Shown one piece after another: positions 37,988 to 49,889 of a stretch of 64,000 bases of DNA (positions within the stretch are counted from its first letter, which is position 1; each line of letters begins with the position of its first letter). The notes below the pieces were generated by a model. It was not told where the DNA came from. It ran no database searches and saw only the letters and a program-made list of their open reading frames with translations. The stretch lies in NCBI RefSeq assembly GCF_014269225.2, contig NZ_CP077097.1:1184001-1248000 (forward strand). The letters are read 5' to 3'. Source of the DNA: Pseudomonas anuradhapurensis. Lineage in GTDB: Bacteria > Pseudomonadota > Gammaproteobacteria > Pseudomonadales > Pseudomonadaceae. Position numbers and translations under genes: made by a program.

Positions 37988-39265
37988 GTGGACGAATACC
38001 AGCAAACCATCCGTGCCCTGTCCGACCGCATCGTCGCGGCGCAGACCCCGATCCGGGTCCTGGACGCGGTGAAGTGGGACGACAACATTCGCCAGGGCTT
38101 CCTCAAGGCCAAGGGCAAGGAGCCGCCGGCGGTCGACCATGCCTACTACCAGTCGCGCCCGCTGTCGTTCGATTCCAGTGCGGTCAAGGCCGAGTTCCAG
38201 GGCATCGAGCGCGACATCATCCGCCAGCTTGGCCAGTTCAACCCGGTCGGGCAGATCATGAAGCGCATGTGCCGCGAGTACCGCATGGTGATCCGCATGC
38301 TCGAGGCGCGCGGCACCGAGGACTTCGGCCTGATTTCCCAGGAGCTGTACGGCGCGGCCTCGGATGCCTTCCACGCCGGTGATCCGACCCTGGCCGACCT
38401 GGGCCTGATGCTGTCGGACTACCTGAACAACATCGATGGCCGTGGCGACCTCAAGGACGAACCGAAGAACCTCACTGCCAAGGAGGCCGTGGCCATCCTC
38501 CAGCGCCGGCTGAACACAGTGTTCGGCGAAGCGGAGGAAACCATCCGCGTGTTCGAGTCCGACGGTATCGTCGCGGACGCCGCGGCCGGGGCGGACTACA
38601 TCAAGGTGCGCGCCGACGCCATGTTCAACGCCCGTGACGTACGCGCCCTGGAGGTGCACGAAGGGCTGGTGCACGTGGGCACCACGCTCAATGGCCTGAA
38701 CCAGCCGATCTGCACCTTCCTGGCCAAGGGCCCACCCTCGTCGACGGTGACCCAGGAAGGCCTGGCCATCCTCATGGAAGTGATCGCCTTCGCTTCGTAC
38801 CCCAGCCGCCTGCGCAAGCTCACCAACCGCACCCGCGCCATCCACATGGTCGAGGAGGGCGCCGATTTCATGCAGGTGTACGGCTTCTTCCGCGAGCAGG
38901 GCTTCGAAATGGCGCAAAGCTACAGCAACGCCAGCCGGGTATTCCGTGGCTCGGTGCCCAACGGCCTGCCATTCACCAAGGACTTGTCCTACCTCAAGGG
39001 CTTCATCATGGTTTACAACTACATTCAGTTGGCCGTGAAGAAGGGCAAGCTCGAACAGATCCCGCTGTTGTTCTGCGGCAAGACCACCCTGGAAGACATG
39101 CGCACCCTGCGCCAACTGGTCGAGGAGGGCCTGGTCGAGCCGCCCAAGTACCTGCCTGAACAGTTCCGTGACCTCAACGCGCTGTCAGCCTGGATGTGTT
39201 TCTCCAACTTCCTCAACCACCTGAGCCTGGACCGTATTGAAGCCGACTACGCGAACATTCTCTGA
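37988..39265 (+). CDS. QEGLA-motif protein (DUF1704 family)
   Basis: The 425-residue protein has the naming motif in SSTVTQEGLAILMEVIAF and a preceding putative metal site LEVHEGLVHVGT (H-E-x-x-x-H type). It is annotated in databases as a flavohaemoglobin expression-modulating protein and resembles tyrosine carboxypeptidase-like metalloproteases; enzymatic function is not proven for bacterial members. The start is GTG preceded by AAGGAG; the longer frame upstream crosses a REP and was rejected. The next gene starts inside its 3' end. Confidence 0.85.
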   Translation: MDEYQQTIRALSDRIVAAQTPIRVLDAVKWDDNIRQGFLKAKGKEPPAVDHAYYQSRPLSFDSSAVKAEFQGIERDIIRQLGQFNPVGQIMKRMCREYRMVIRMLEARGTEDFGLISQELYGAASDAFHAGDPTLADLGLMLSDYLNNIDGRGDLKDEPKNLTAKEAVAILQRRLNTVFGEAEETIRVFESDGIVADAAAGADYIKVRADAMFNARDVRALEVHEGLVHVGTTLNGLNQPICTFLAKGPPSSTVTQEGLAILMEVIAFASYPSRLRKLTNRTRAIHMVEEGADFMQVYGFFREQGFEMAQSYSNASRVFRGSVPNGLPFTKDLSYLKGFIMVYNYIQLAVKKGKLEQIPLLFCGKTTLEDMRTLRQLVEEGLVEPPKYLPEQFRDLNALSAWMCFSNFLNHLSLDRIEADYANIL

Positions 39266-40160
39266 GCGCTGCCGCCTGCTGGCCCTGGGCTTGGCCGCAC
39301 TGGCCGTGGCCGGGTGCAGCAGCTTGCTGTTCTATCCCGAGCCTGGCCAGCCGTTCACGCCGGAGCGGGCCAGGCTCGAGTACCGCGATGTCACCCTGAC
39401 CACGGCCGACGGTATCCGCTTGCACGGTTGGTGGTTGCCGGCCAAGGCCGGGGTCGCGGTCAAGGGCACGGTGCTGCACCTGCATGGCAACGGTGGCAAC
39501 CTGCCGGGGCACCTGGGCGGCAGCTACTGGCTGCCGGAGCAGGGCTACCAGGTGCTGATGATCGACTATCGCGGCTATGGCCTGTCCCAGGGCGAGCCGA
39601 GCCTGCCTGAGGTGTACCAGGACATTGCGGCGGCCATGGCCTGGCTGGACCAGGCGCCTGAGGCCAAGGGCAAGCCGCTGGTGCTGCTGGGGCAGAGCCT
39701 TGGCGGGGCGATGGCCATCCACTACCTGGCGGCGCACCCCGAGCAGCGTCAGCGCTTCAGCGCCCTGGTGTTCGACGGGGTGCCGGCCAGCTATCGCGCG
39801 GTGGGGCGCTTTGCCCTTGGCACTTCCTGGATGACCTGGCCGTTGCAGGTGCCGCTGTCGTGGCTGGTGCCGGATGGCGACAGCGCGATCCACTCGATCG
39901 AGCAGCTGAGCAGCCCGCCCAAGCTGTTCTTCCACAGTATCGACGACACCCTGGTGCCGCTGGACAACGGCATTCGCCTGTACCAGCACGCGCCACCGCC
40001 ACGGGTGCTGCAGCTGACCCGCGGCGGCCACGTGCAGACCTTCGCCGACCCGACTTGGCGCCAGGTGATGCTGCGTTTCCTCGACGACCCTGCCCATTTC
40101 AACGGCCTGCGGCGGCTGGCCGAAGTGCCCAACTACCCTGACGAGAAAAACAAGCAATGA
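39237..40160 (+). CDS. alpha/beta hydrolase lipoprotein
   Basis: The 307-residue protein starts with a lipoprotein signal (lipobox VAGC, Cys27) and continues into an alpha/beta hydrolase fold: LHLHGNGGNLPGH oxyanion region, nucleophile elbow LGQSLGGAMA, acid HSIDDTLVPL and catalytic His in GGHVQTF. It is probably an envelope-anchored serine esterase; the substrate is unknown. The start is an unusual TTG 29 nt inside the preceding gene; it is the only choice I see that keeps the full signal peptide. It overlaps the next gene by 4 nt. Confidence 0.83.
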   Translation: MKPTTRTFSERCRLLALGLAALAVAGCSSLLFYPEPGQPFTPERARLEYRDVTLTTADGIRLHGWWLPAKAGVAVKGTVLHLHGNGGNLPGHLGGSYWLPEQGYQVLMIDYRGYGLSQGEPSLPEVYQDIAAAMAWLDQAPEAKGKPLVLLGQSLGGAMAIHYLAAHPEQRQRFSALVFDGVPASYRAVGRFALGTSWMTWPLQVPLSWLVPDGDSAIHSIEQLSSPPKLFFHSIDDTLVPLDNGIRLYQHAPPPRVLQLTRGGHVQTFADPTWRQVMLRFLDDPAHFNGLRRLAEVPNYPDEKNKQ

Positions 40161-40483
40161 GTGAAGAACGCAACGCCATCCCGCTGATCCTGACCGGCAT
40201 CGGCAGCATCATCGTGACGGTGGGGGCCTTGTGGTATTACGGTTACCTGCATTTCGCCAAGCCCGAAGATGCCCTGTTGCTGCAGGACTTCACCATGCTC
40301 AAGACCGTCCCCGGCGAGGACTACAAGGTTTCGCTGGACCCGGCAGCGCAGGTGGCGCAGTGCGTGGACGGGGTGCTGGTGCTGTTTGACACCCAGCAGA
40401 AGGGCCTGACCGGCGTGCTGGTCGACAACCGCAAGCGCGCGGTGCGTTGCATGGGCGAAGAAACCCCGCAGCAGGTGCAGTGA
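40157..40483 (+). CDS. small single-pass membrane protein, unknown function
   Basis: The 108-residue protein has one transmembrane helix (~8-27, IPLILTGIGSIIVTVGALWYYGY), leaving a ~80-residue soluble tail with two cysteines (AQCVDG, VRCMGE). It overlaps the hydrolase gene by 4 nt (ATGA), so the three genes QEGLA protein, hydrolase and this form a tight cluster. Family not recognised. Confidence 0.75.
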   Translation: MSEERNAIPLILTGIGSIIVTVGALWYYGYLHFAKPEDALLLQDFTMLKTVPGEDYKVSLDPAAQVAQCVDGVLVLFDTQQKGLTGVLVDNRKRAVRCMGEETPQQVQ

Positions 40484-40500
40484 TCCTCGATCTTCATTGC

Positions 40501-40608
40501 CTGTGCTGGCCTCTTCGCGGGCACGCCCGCTCCCACAGGGATCGCGCAAAGCTCGGAACTGGCGCCGTACCTGTGGGAGCGGGCGTGCCCGCGAACAGGC
40601 CAGTTCAG
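40501..40608. repeat. REP pair, family A
   Basis: Arms 40501-40538 and 40571-40608 form a close inverted pair (CGGGCACGCCCGCTCCCACAG / ...GCGGGCGTGCCCGCGAAC), located between convergent genes and directly beside the terminator of the OmpA-like gene. Confidence 0.9.
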
Positions 40609-40610
40609 GC

Positions 40611-40641
40611 AAAAGAAAGCCCCGCTTCGATCGCGGGGCTT
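40611..40641 (-). terminator. rho-independent terminator for the OmpA-like gene
   Basis: Read on the minus strand: AAGCCCCGC, 7-nt loop, GCGGGGCTT followed by TCTTTTG. It lies just after the OmpA-like stop. Confidence 0.85.
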
Positions 40642-40661
40642 GTCAGTCCAGCTAGCCAGCC

Positions 40662-41453
40662 TTACTGCTGTACCTGGCTCACCGAACGCGGGGCCACCGG
40701 CTGGTTGTCGTTGGAGATGGTCACCTCCACCCGACGGTTCTGCGCACGCCCCGAGTTGCTCGAGTTGTCCGCTACCGGGTACTCCTTGCCATAACCCTGG
40801 GAAACGATGCGTGCCGGGTCGACGCCGGCACGCACCAGCGCCATGCGCACGCTGTTGGCGCGGCGTTCGGACAGGCTCTGGTTATAGCTGGCCGAGCCAA
40901 CGCTGTCGGTGTACCCCTCGACAATCACCTTGCGCTCCGGGTTTTCCTGGAGGAACTGCGCCAGCTTGGTGATGTTCGGGTAGGCGTTGCTCTTGAGTTC
41001 GGCCTTGTTGAAGTCGAACAGCACGTCGCCGAAGGTGACCAGGGTGCCGCGATCGGTCTGCTTGGCGTTGAGGCTTTCCTGCAGCTTGGCGATCTGCGCA
41101 TCGCGGGCATCCAGCTTGGCCTGGGCACGCTGCGCCGAGGCGTTCTTCAGCTCACCTTCGGCAGTACGCAGGGCGATGGTCTGCTTGGCCACCTCGACGC
41201 GCTGGTTGGTCAGGTAGGCCAGCTGGTCGACCTTCTGCTCGTCTTCACGCTCCATGTAGGCCTTGTCGGCCTTGTTCAGCCAATCCTGGGCGTCCTTGGT
41301 TTCCAGCGCCGCGACCTTGCTCGACTGTGGGTCGCTCTGCAGCGCGGAGAAGTTGCTGCGGGCCGCTTCCAGGTTGGCATTCGGGTCGTGCGAGCAGGCA
41401 GCGAGGCCGACGCTCAGGGCCAGCAGGGCGGGAATCATGACGTGGTTGCGCAT
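40662..41453 (-). CDS. OmpA-family peptidoglycan-binding lipoprotein
   Basis: The 263-residue protein has a lipoprotein signal (VGLAAC, Cys20), a helical/coiled-coil region (~25-130, with an AKLDARDAQIAKLQESLNAK stretch), and an OmpA C-terminal domain (VLFDFNKAELKS, VEGYTDSVGS, LSERRANSVRMAL, GRAQNRRVEV) that binds peptidoglycan. It probably tethers the outer membrane to the wall. The start at 41453 sits 8 nt from AAAGGA; a second ATG at 41462 overlaps that Shine-Dalgarno and is less likely. It forms a pair with the DUF4398 gene. Confidence 0.9.
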   Translation of the reverse strand: MRNHVMIPALLALSVGLAACSHDPNANLEAARSNFSALQSDPQSSKVAALETKDAQDWLNKADKAYMEREDEQKVDQLAYLTNQRVEVAKQTIALRTAEGELKNASAQRAQAKLDARDAQIAKLQESLNAKQTDRGTLVTFGDVLFDFNKAELKSNAYPNITKLAQFLQENPERKVIVEGYTDSVGSASYNQSLSERRANSVRMALVRAGVDPARIVSQGYGKEYPVADNSSNSGRAQNRRVEVTISNDNQPVAPRSVSQVQQ

Positions 41454-41503
41454 AGTGTTCATCCTTTGATCGTGTGCGAAGGCAGAGGTTGGCGGGGCAG
41501 GGC

Positions 41504-41917
41504 TCACTGAGCGCTGCGCAGGCCTTCCTCACGTACGTCCTGAACGCCCTGGCGGGCATCCTGCACGGCCTTCTGGGCCTTGGCCGCCTGTGCCTTGCGT
41601 TCGGCGAGGCGGGCGTCCCACTCGGCCTGCTCGGCCAGGCGCTTGGCTTCGTCGTACTTCTTGTCGTGCATGGCGATTTCGGCCTGCTTGAACTTGTCCT
41701 GGGCCGCCTTCATTTCCACGGCGGCGAACTCGGTGCCGCCAGCGCTGACGGCAGCGTTCACGGCAGACTGGGTTACCGCATACTGCTCGGTCGGCGGGTT
41801 GCCTGCACAGCCGGCCAGGACCAGGCTACTGCCCAGGGCCAGCGCGGCCAGCCTGAACCCGCGCACCTGCGTGGATGACGGTTTGCTAATGCGGGATTTG
41901 TTGATGGTCAGTTCCAT
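41504..41917 (-). CDS. DUF4398 lipoprotein
   Basis: The 137-residue protein has a lipoprotein signal after a ~20-residue N-terminal extension (LALGSSLVLAGC, Cys37) and a charged helical domain rich in Ala/Lys/Glu (AAVEMKAAQDKFKQAEIAM), typical of DUF4398. Its helices resemble the coiled-coil part of the neighbouring OmpA-like protein, whose start lies ~50 nt downstream. Probably an envelope partner of that protein. Confidence 0.87.
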   Translation of the reverse strand: MELTINKSRISKPSSTQVRGFRLAALALGSSLVLAGCAGNPPTEQYAVTQSAVNAAVSAGGTEFAAVEMKAAQDKFKQAEIAMHDKKYDEAKRLAEQAEWDARLAERKAQAAKAQKAVQDARQGVQDVREEGLRSAQ

Positions 41918-42097
41918 TGGATCACTCCTGTTTACGACGTTGTCCGTAGCAGTCCATCGCTATTCCCTGACCTCCGCGCGCTTCAGCTCAACGGTGCACA
42001 ACGCCGGTGTGCAGGGTTTTAGCGTGATGGCTATTGGCTGTGACTGAGTCGTTTTTCGGATAGTTCAGAAAAAAGTGCCGTTTTCAGGCAACTATTT

Positions 42098-42113
42098 CTG
42101 ACTGATCGGTCAG
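42098..42113. promoter_or_regulatory. near-palindromic CTGACTGATCGGTCAG
   Basis: This 16-mer is palindromic except for one central T/G pair and lies in the 271-nt gap upstream of the DUF4398-OmpA pair, ~180 nt from that start. It could be an operator; no regulator is identified. The rest of the gap shows nothing clear. Confidence 0.25.
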
Positions 42114-42188
42114 CGCGGGTGTGACCGGAACTTTCTGTTGCGGCCGCAGTATCCCGGGCCTGAGCAGGCCCGGAACAGGCTGCAGGGG

Positions 42189-42533
42189 TTATTTTTCACT
42201 GTCGTCCGCAGGGTTGCTCAGGTTGTGCAGATGCTGCCGTGACAGCGAAAGGAAACGCGGGGTAGGGCCGATGTCTTCGTACAACGGGTCGCCTTCTTCG
42301 TCGGTGGCGATGACCTGGCGGCCTTGCACGTAGGGGAAGCTGGCTTCCAGCTCTTCGAGGGCGGCAGCGACCAGTTCACCGAGCAGTTCCTCTGCGGTGC
42401 GCTTGGGGTACATGTCGATCAGCGCGGCCAGGCGCGCTTCGGATTCCAGGTCCAGGTGCAGGACATGGCCGGTGCGGCTGAGGGGGCCGGCGGCATTCTG
42501 TTCCCAGTGCTGGGCAAGTTCACGGATTTTCAT
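42189..42533 (-). CDS. conserved small protein (labelled pilin assembly in some pseudomonads)
   Basis: The 114-residue soluble acidic protein begins [20 protein letters not shown] and has [20 protein letters not shown] in the middle. From memory, homologues beside ppc carry the label pilin assembly protein; nothing visible in the sequence demonstrates that. AGAGG precedes the ATG. It is divergent from ppc. Confidence 0.7.
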   Translation of the reverse strand: MKIRELAQHWEQNAAGPLSRTGHVLHLDLESEARLAALIDMYPKRTAEELLGELVAAALEELEASFPYVQGRQVIATDEEGDPLYEDIGPTPRFLSLSRQHLHNLSNPADDSEK

Positions 42534-42683
42534 GATGGCCTCTGTTTACGCCTGCTGGTGTGCATGGCATGGGAGTGCTGTGCTTTCACTTTAGTTTGCT
42601 TTGCCCGACCACGGCTTGCCATTGCCGCCCGGCTGTGGGCACTCTTCGGCAGAGGTGCCCACAGCTGCGGCGGAGAAAGGCCA

Positions 42684-46219
<3,536 letters not shown>

Positions 46220-46236
46220 TCAGCGCCTGACGCACC

Positions 46237-46270
46237 CGACCACGGCCCGCTTGCGGGCCGTGGTCGTTTT
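46237..46270 (+). terminator. rho-independent terminator after adk
   Basis: A 14-bp perfect stem CGACCACGGCCCGC / GCGGGCCGTGGTCG with a 2-nt apparent loop (opening to a larger one) and TTTT, 17 nt after the adk stop. Confidence 0.88.
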
Positions 46271-46297
46271 CGGCTGAGGCCGCACGGCGGCCCTTTA

Positions 46298-46326
46298 GGG
46301 ACACGACGCCGCCACTGTTCTATACT
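46298..46326 (+). promoter_or_regulatory. predicted promoter for tsaB
   Basis: GGGACA (46298-46303), 17-nt spacer, TATACT (46321-46326), 37 nt before the tsaB ATG. Confidence 0.45.
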
Positions 46327-46362
46327 GCCGCTCTTTTTTCTTCGCACCTGGATACCTGTTCG

Positions 46363-47037
46363 ATGACCACCCTGCTGGCCCTGGATACCGCCACCGAAGC
46401 CTGTTCCGTCGCGCTGCTGCATGACGGCAAGGTAACCAGCCATTACGAGGTGATCCCGCGCATGCATGCGCAGAAGCTGCTGCCGATGATCAAGCAGTTG
46501 CTGGCTGACGCTGGCGTGGCCCTGAATGCGCTGGATGCCATCGCCTTTGGCCGCGGCCCGGGTGCGTTCACCGGTGTGCGTATTGCCATTGGCGTGGTCC
46601 AGGGCCTGGCCTTCGCCCTGCAGCGCCCGGTGTTGCCGGTATCCAACCTGGCCGCCCTGGCCCAGGGCGCCTTGCGTGAGCAAGGCGTGCAGCAGGTGGC
46701 TGCCGCCATCGATGCGCGCATGGACGAGGTGTACTGGGGGTGCTACCAGGCCACGGCGGGCGAAATGCGCCTGGTCGGCCACGAAGCGGTGTTGCCACCC
46801 GGACAGGTGGCGCTGCCGGCGGGCAGCACTGGCGAGTGGTTCGGTGCCGGTACCGGCTGGGGCTATGCCGAGCGCCTGGCAGTGCAAGTGGCGGCGAGCA
46901 ATGCCGGTGCCTTGCCCAATGCCGTGGATATCCTCAGCCTGGCCAGCTTCGCCTGGGCGCGCGGGGAGGCGATCGCCGCCGACCAGGCGCAACCGGTGTA
47001 CCTGCGCGACAACGTGGCGACGCCAAAAAAATTCTGA
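46363..47037 (+). CDS. tsaB: tRNA t6A biosynthesis protein TsaB
   Basis: The 224-residue ASKHA-fold protein begins LALDTATEACSVALL and has FGRGPGAFTGVRIAIGVVQG. With TsaC, TsaD and TsaE it makes N6-threonylcarbamoyladenosine at tRNA position 37. Length and signatures are normal. Confidence 0.95.
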   Translation: MTTLLALDTATEACSVALLHDGKVTSHYEVIPRMHAQKLLPMIKQLLADAGVALNALDAIAFGRGPGAFTGVRIAIGVVQGLAFALQRPVLPVSNLAALAQGALREQGVQQVAAAIDARMDEVYWGCYQATAGEMRLVGHEAVLPPGQVALPAGSTGEWFGAGTGWGYAERLAVQVAASNAGALPNAVDILSLASFAWARGEAIAADQAQPVYLRDNVATPKKF

Positions 47038-47167
47038 GTGCTGTTCGTCGGTTAGCGCCGACAGCCGAAAACCTTTTGCGCGATCTGTGGTCCAGTTATC
47101 ACTCGAGCATTAGCGATGGATTCCTGATGCTGCTAAATTGCCATCATCGATCCTGAGTGCTGATGCC

Positions 47168-47458
47168 ATGCGTATCGACGGTTTTACCCCGCAGTCCTAC
47201 CCGCTCAAGCGCACGCCACGCAAGGCTGCAGTGCGTGACGAGGCCATCGAAGACGCCGAGCTGGTCGAGGAGGCAGAAGCCACCCCGCAGGACGCCACTG
47301 CACGCCGCCGTAGCGGTGGCCTGCCGGCCCGCCAGCAGGACATGATCTTCCCCCGTGCCCGCGACCGTCGCACCGCCACGGCGCTGGCCAGCTACCTGAG
47401 CACTGCCGGTTTTACCGACTGGGACATGGATGTACTGGGGCTGGACCTGTACATTTGA
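47168..47458 (+). CDS. conserved hypothetical protein
   Basis: The ~96-residue protein MRIDGFTPQSYPLKRTPRK... is charged and likely disordered in the middle (EDAELVEEAEATPQ, ATARRRSGG), ending in a short ordered segment (ALASYLSTAGFTDWDMDVLG). No signal peptide or membrane helix. It ends 3 nt before the DUF72 gene. No clear Shine-Dalgarno. Function unknown. Confidence 0.65.
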   Translation: MRIDGFTPQSYPLKRTPRKAAVRDEAIEDAELVEEAEATPQDATARRRSGGLPARQQDMIFPRARDRRTATALASYLSTAGFTDWDMDVLGLDLYI

Positions 47459-47461
47459 GGG

Positions 47462-48331
47462 ATGACGCCATCCCCCCTGCCTTATTTTCTCGGTTGTCCG
47501 TCCTGGAGCGAAAACGCCTGGCGCGACTACCTGTACCCCGCCGACGCCAACAGCAATGAAATGCTTGGCTTCTACAGCCAGGTGTTCAACGCGGTCGAGG
47601 GCAATACCACGTTCTATGCACGCCCGGCCCCCGGCACCATCGCCCGCTGGGCGCAGGTCATGCCCGCACATTTTCGCTTCACCGCCAAGTTTCCCCGGGA
47701 TATCAGCCACGCCAGCGACCTGCGTGAGCAACTTGAGCCTGCCTGCGACTTCACCCGCCTGATGGCCCCGTTGGGCCAGCGTGTATCGCCGTACTGGCTG
47801 CAGTTGCCAGCGCAGTTCGGCCCCGCACGGCTGGCTGAGCTTTGCCAGTTTCTCGATCAGGCTGGGGTGCCGGTGGCGGTGGAAGTGCGCAACCAGGCCT
47901 TCTTTGCCAAAGGTGAAGAAGAGCGGCTGCTCAACCGCCTGTTGCACGAGCGTGGCGTGGAGCGCATCTGCCTGGACCCGCGTGCGCTGTTCAGTTGCAC
48001 CTCGCGCGACCCGGCAGTACTGCACGCGCAGGCGAAAAAGCCCAAGGTACCGCCACGCCCCGCAGCGTTCAGCCAGCACCCCCAGGTGCGCTTCATCGGC
48101 CATCCGCAGCTGGAGGCCAACGAGGCGTTTCTCACCCCCTGGGTGGCCAAGGTGGCCAGCTGGATCGAGGAGGGCCGCAGCCCCTACGTGTTCCTGCACA
48201 CGTCGGACAACCGCCTGGCTGCTGCCCTGGCCCAGCATTTTCACCAGCGCCTGATGCGCCGCCTGCCAGGCCTTGCCGCGCTACCGGAATTGCCGCGTGC
48301 GCCCGAGGTCGAACAACTGGGGCTACTATGA
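47462..48331 (+). CDS. DUF72 family protein (YecE-like)
   Basis: The 289-residue protein has the DUF72 pattern FLGCPSWSENAWRDYLYP, FNAVEGNTTFYARPAPGTI and FTAKFPRDISH, consistent with a TIM-barrel fold. Function is not known. It follows the small hypothetical gene by 3 nt and ends 28 nt before the next gene, so it is likely in an operon with it. Confidence 0.9.
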   Translation: MTPSPLPYFLGCPSWSENAWRDYLYPADANSNEMLGFYSQVFNAVEGNTTFYARPAPGTIARWAQVMPAHFRFTAKFPRDISHASDLREQLEPACDFTRLMAPLGQRVSPYWLQLPAQFGPARLAELCQFLDQAGVPVAVEVRNQAFFAKGEEERLLNRLLHERGVERICLDPRALFSCTSRDPAVLHAQAKKPKVPPRPAAFSQHPQVRFIGHPQLEANEAFLTPWVAKVASWIEEGRSPYVFLHTSDNRLAAALAQHFHQRLMRRLPGLAALPELPRAPEVEQLGLL

Positions 48332-48359
48332 GCACTCCCTGACTGCCGGAGGTTGAACC

Positions 48360-49190
48360 ATGGATGTGCAAACCCTGCGAGCCGAAGCCTTCAAGGCTTT
48401 GCATGAGCGTGACAGCGCTTTCGTCATCCCCAACCCCTGGGATGCCGGCTCTGCCAAGCTGCTGGCCAGCCTGGGCTTCGAAGCGCTGGCGACCACCAGT
48501 GCCGGCCTGGCTTTCAGCCTGGGCCGACCCGACGCCGAAGGCGCCTTGAGCCTGGACGATACGCTCGGCAATGCCGGCGAAATCGTCGACGCTACGGCAT
48601 TGCCAGTGGCGGCGGACCTGGAAAACGGCTTCGGCGACCTGCCGGAAGATTGCGCCCAGGCCATTCTGCGCGCTGCCGAAGTGGGCCTGGTGGGCGGCTC
48701 CATCGAAGATGCCAGTGGCCGTGGCGATGTGCCGATCTATGACCTCGGGTTGGCAGTAGAGCGTGTGCGCGCAGCCGTGCAAGCCGCGCGTAGCCTGCCG
48801 TTCCCGTTCACCCTGTGCGCCCGCGCCGAGAACCTGTTGCACGGCCGCCTGGACCTGGACGACACCATCCAGCGCCTGCAGGCCTATGCCGAAGCCGGCG
48901 CCGATGTGCTCTATGCGCCCGGGCTGCGCACTGTCGAGGAAATCCGTGCGGTGGTGCAAGCCGTTGCGCCACGGCCGGTGAACGTGCTGATGGGCATGCC
49001 AGGCGTGCCGCTGAGCGTCAACCAGCTGCAGGACCTGGGCGTGCGCCGTATCAGTGTCGGCTCGTCGCTGGCCCGCGCCGCGCTGGGGGCGTTCCACCGG
49101 GCCGCGCTAAAAATTCGCCAAGAGGGCACGTTCGCCTACGCTGAGCAGGCATTGCCGTTCGCCCAGCTCAACGAGCTGTTCCGCCGCTGA
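48360..49190 (+). CDS. isocitrate lyase/PEP mutase family protein
   Basis: The 276-residue protein is a PEP-mutase/isocitrate-lyase-type barrel: FVIPNPWDAGSAKLLASLGF, TTSAGLAFSLGRPD, and PVAADLENGFGD, which carries the Mg-binding acid. The KDAGCG-type lyase loop is not seen, so isocitrate lyase activity is unlikely; members include oxaloacetate decarboxylases and carboxyphosphonoenolpyruvate-type enzymes. The exact reaction is unknown. Its stop overlaps the next start by one base. Confidence 0.87.
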   Translation: MDVQTLRAEAFKALHERDSAFVIPNPWDAGSAKLLASLGFEALATTSAGLAFSLGRPDAEGALSLDDTLGNAGEIVDATALPVAADLENGFGDLPEDCAQAILRAAEVGLVGGSIEDASGRGDVPIYDLGLAVERVRAAVQAARSLPFPFTLCARAENLLHGRLDLDDTIQRLQAYAEAGADVLYAPGLRTVEEIRAVVQAVAPRPVNVLMGMPGVPLSVNQLQDLGVRRISVGSSLARAALGAFHRAALKIRQEGTFAYAEQALPFAQLNELFRR

Positions 49191-49879
49191 TGCGGGCAGC
49201 GCTGGCGCTGCTGGTCGGCCTGCTGGCGCTGGTCGGGCTTGCCTGGCAGTTGGGCTGGCGGCTACCGTCGGTGTGGAACCCCTGGGCTCCGCTGGACGTG
49301 CGCCAGCCGCCCAACCTGCTGACCCCATACAAGCTGTCACGCCTGCGGGATGACCCGCTGCTGTGTCGCCAGGCGCTGGCAACCAGCCGCCTGCGCTACC
49401 GCGCGCAAGCCGACAGCCCACCGTCGGCCGACTGCCCGTTGCATAACGTATGGCGCATCGAAGGCGGCCAGGCGCGGCTCAGTAGCAGCTTCCTCGCCAG
49501 TTGCCCGCTGGCAGTGGCCTACGCGCTGTTCGAGCAGCACGGCTTGCAGCCGGTGGCGCAGCGGGTGTTGGGCCAGCCGGTAACGCAGGTCGATCACCTG
49601 GGCAGTTTCGCCTGCCGCAACCTGTACCATCGCAAGCAGGGCAGCCTGAGCCAGCACGCCACGGCCAACGCCCTGGATATCAGCGGTTTTCGCCTGCAGA
49701 ACGGTCAGCGTATCGTGCTGGCGCGTGACTGGCAGGCGGGCGGGCGCAAGGCGGACTTCCTCCGCCAGCTACAGCAGGCGGCCTGCGACAGTTTCAGCAC
49801 GGTATTGGGGCCAGACTACAACGCGGCGCATCGTGACCACTTTCACCTGGACATGGGGCGCTGGCAGGTGTGCCGTTAG
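49190..49879 (+). CDS. extensin-like family protein (M15-like metal motifs)
   Basis: The 229-residue protein has an N-terminal membrane anchor or signal (LALLVGLLALVGLAWQLGW) and an extensin-like C domain with four-plus cysteines (DCPLHN, ASCPL, FACRN, AACDS, VCR). SQHATANALDIS and HRDHFHLDMGRW look like the zinc ligands of LAS/M15 peptidases, suggesting a periplasmic peptidoglycan role. This is inferred from motifs. It starts at ATG sharing a base with the previous stop. Confidence 0.8.
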   Translation: MRAALALLVGLLALVGLAWQLGWRLPSVWNPWAPLDVRQPPNLLTPYKLSRLRDDPLLCRQALATSRLRYRAQADSPPSADCPLHNVWRIEGGQARLSSSFLASCPLAVAYALFEQHGLQPVAQRVLGQPVTQVDHLGSFACRNLYHRKQGSLSQHATANALDISGFRLQNGQRIVLARDWQAGGRKADFLRQLQQAACDSFSTVLGPDYNAAHRDHFHLDMGRWQVCR

Positions 49880-49889
49880 CCTCGGGCGT

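Noticed and set aside
42324..42683. N-terminal extension of PEP carboxylase to give 995 residues
   Set aside because: The extension overlaps the divergent small gene, has no family match, and a good Shine-Dalgarno stands before the internal ATG at 42684.
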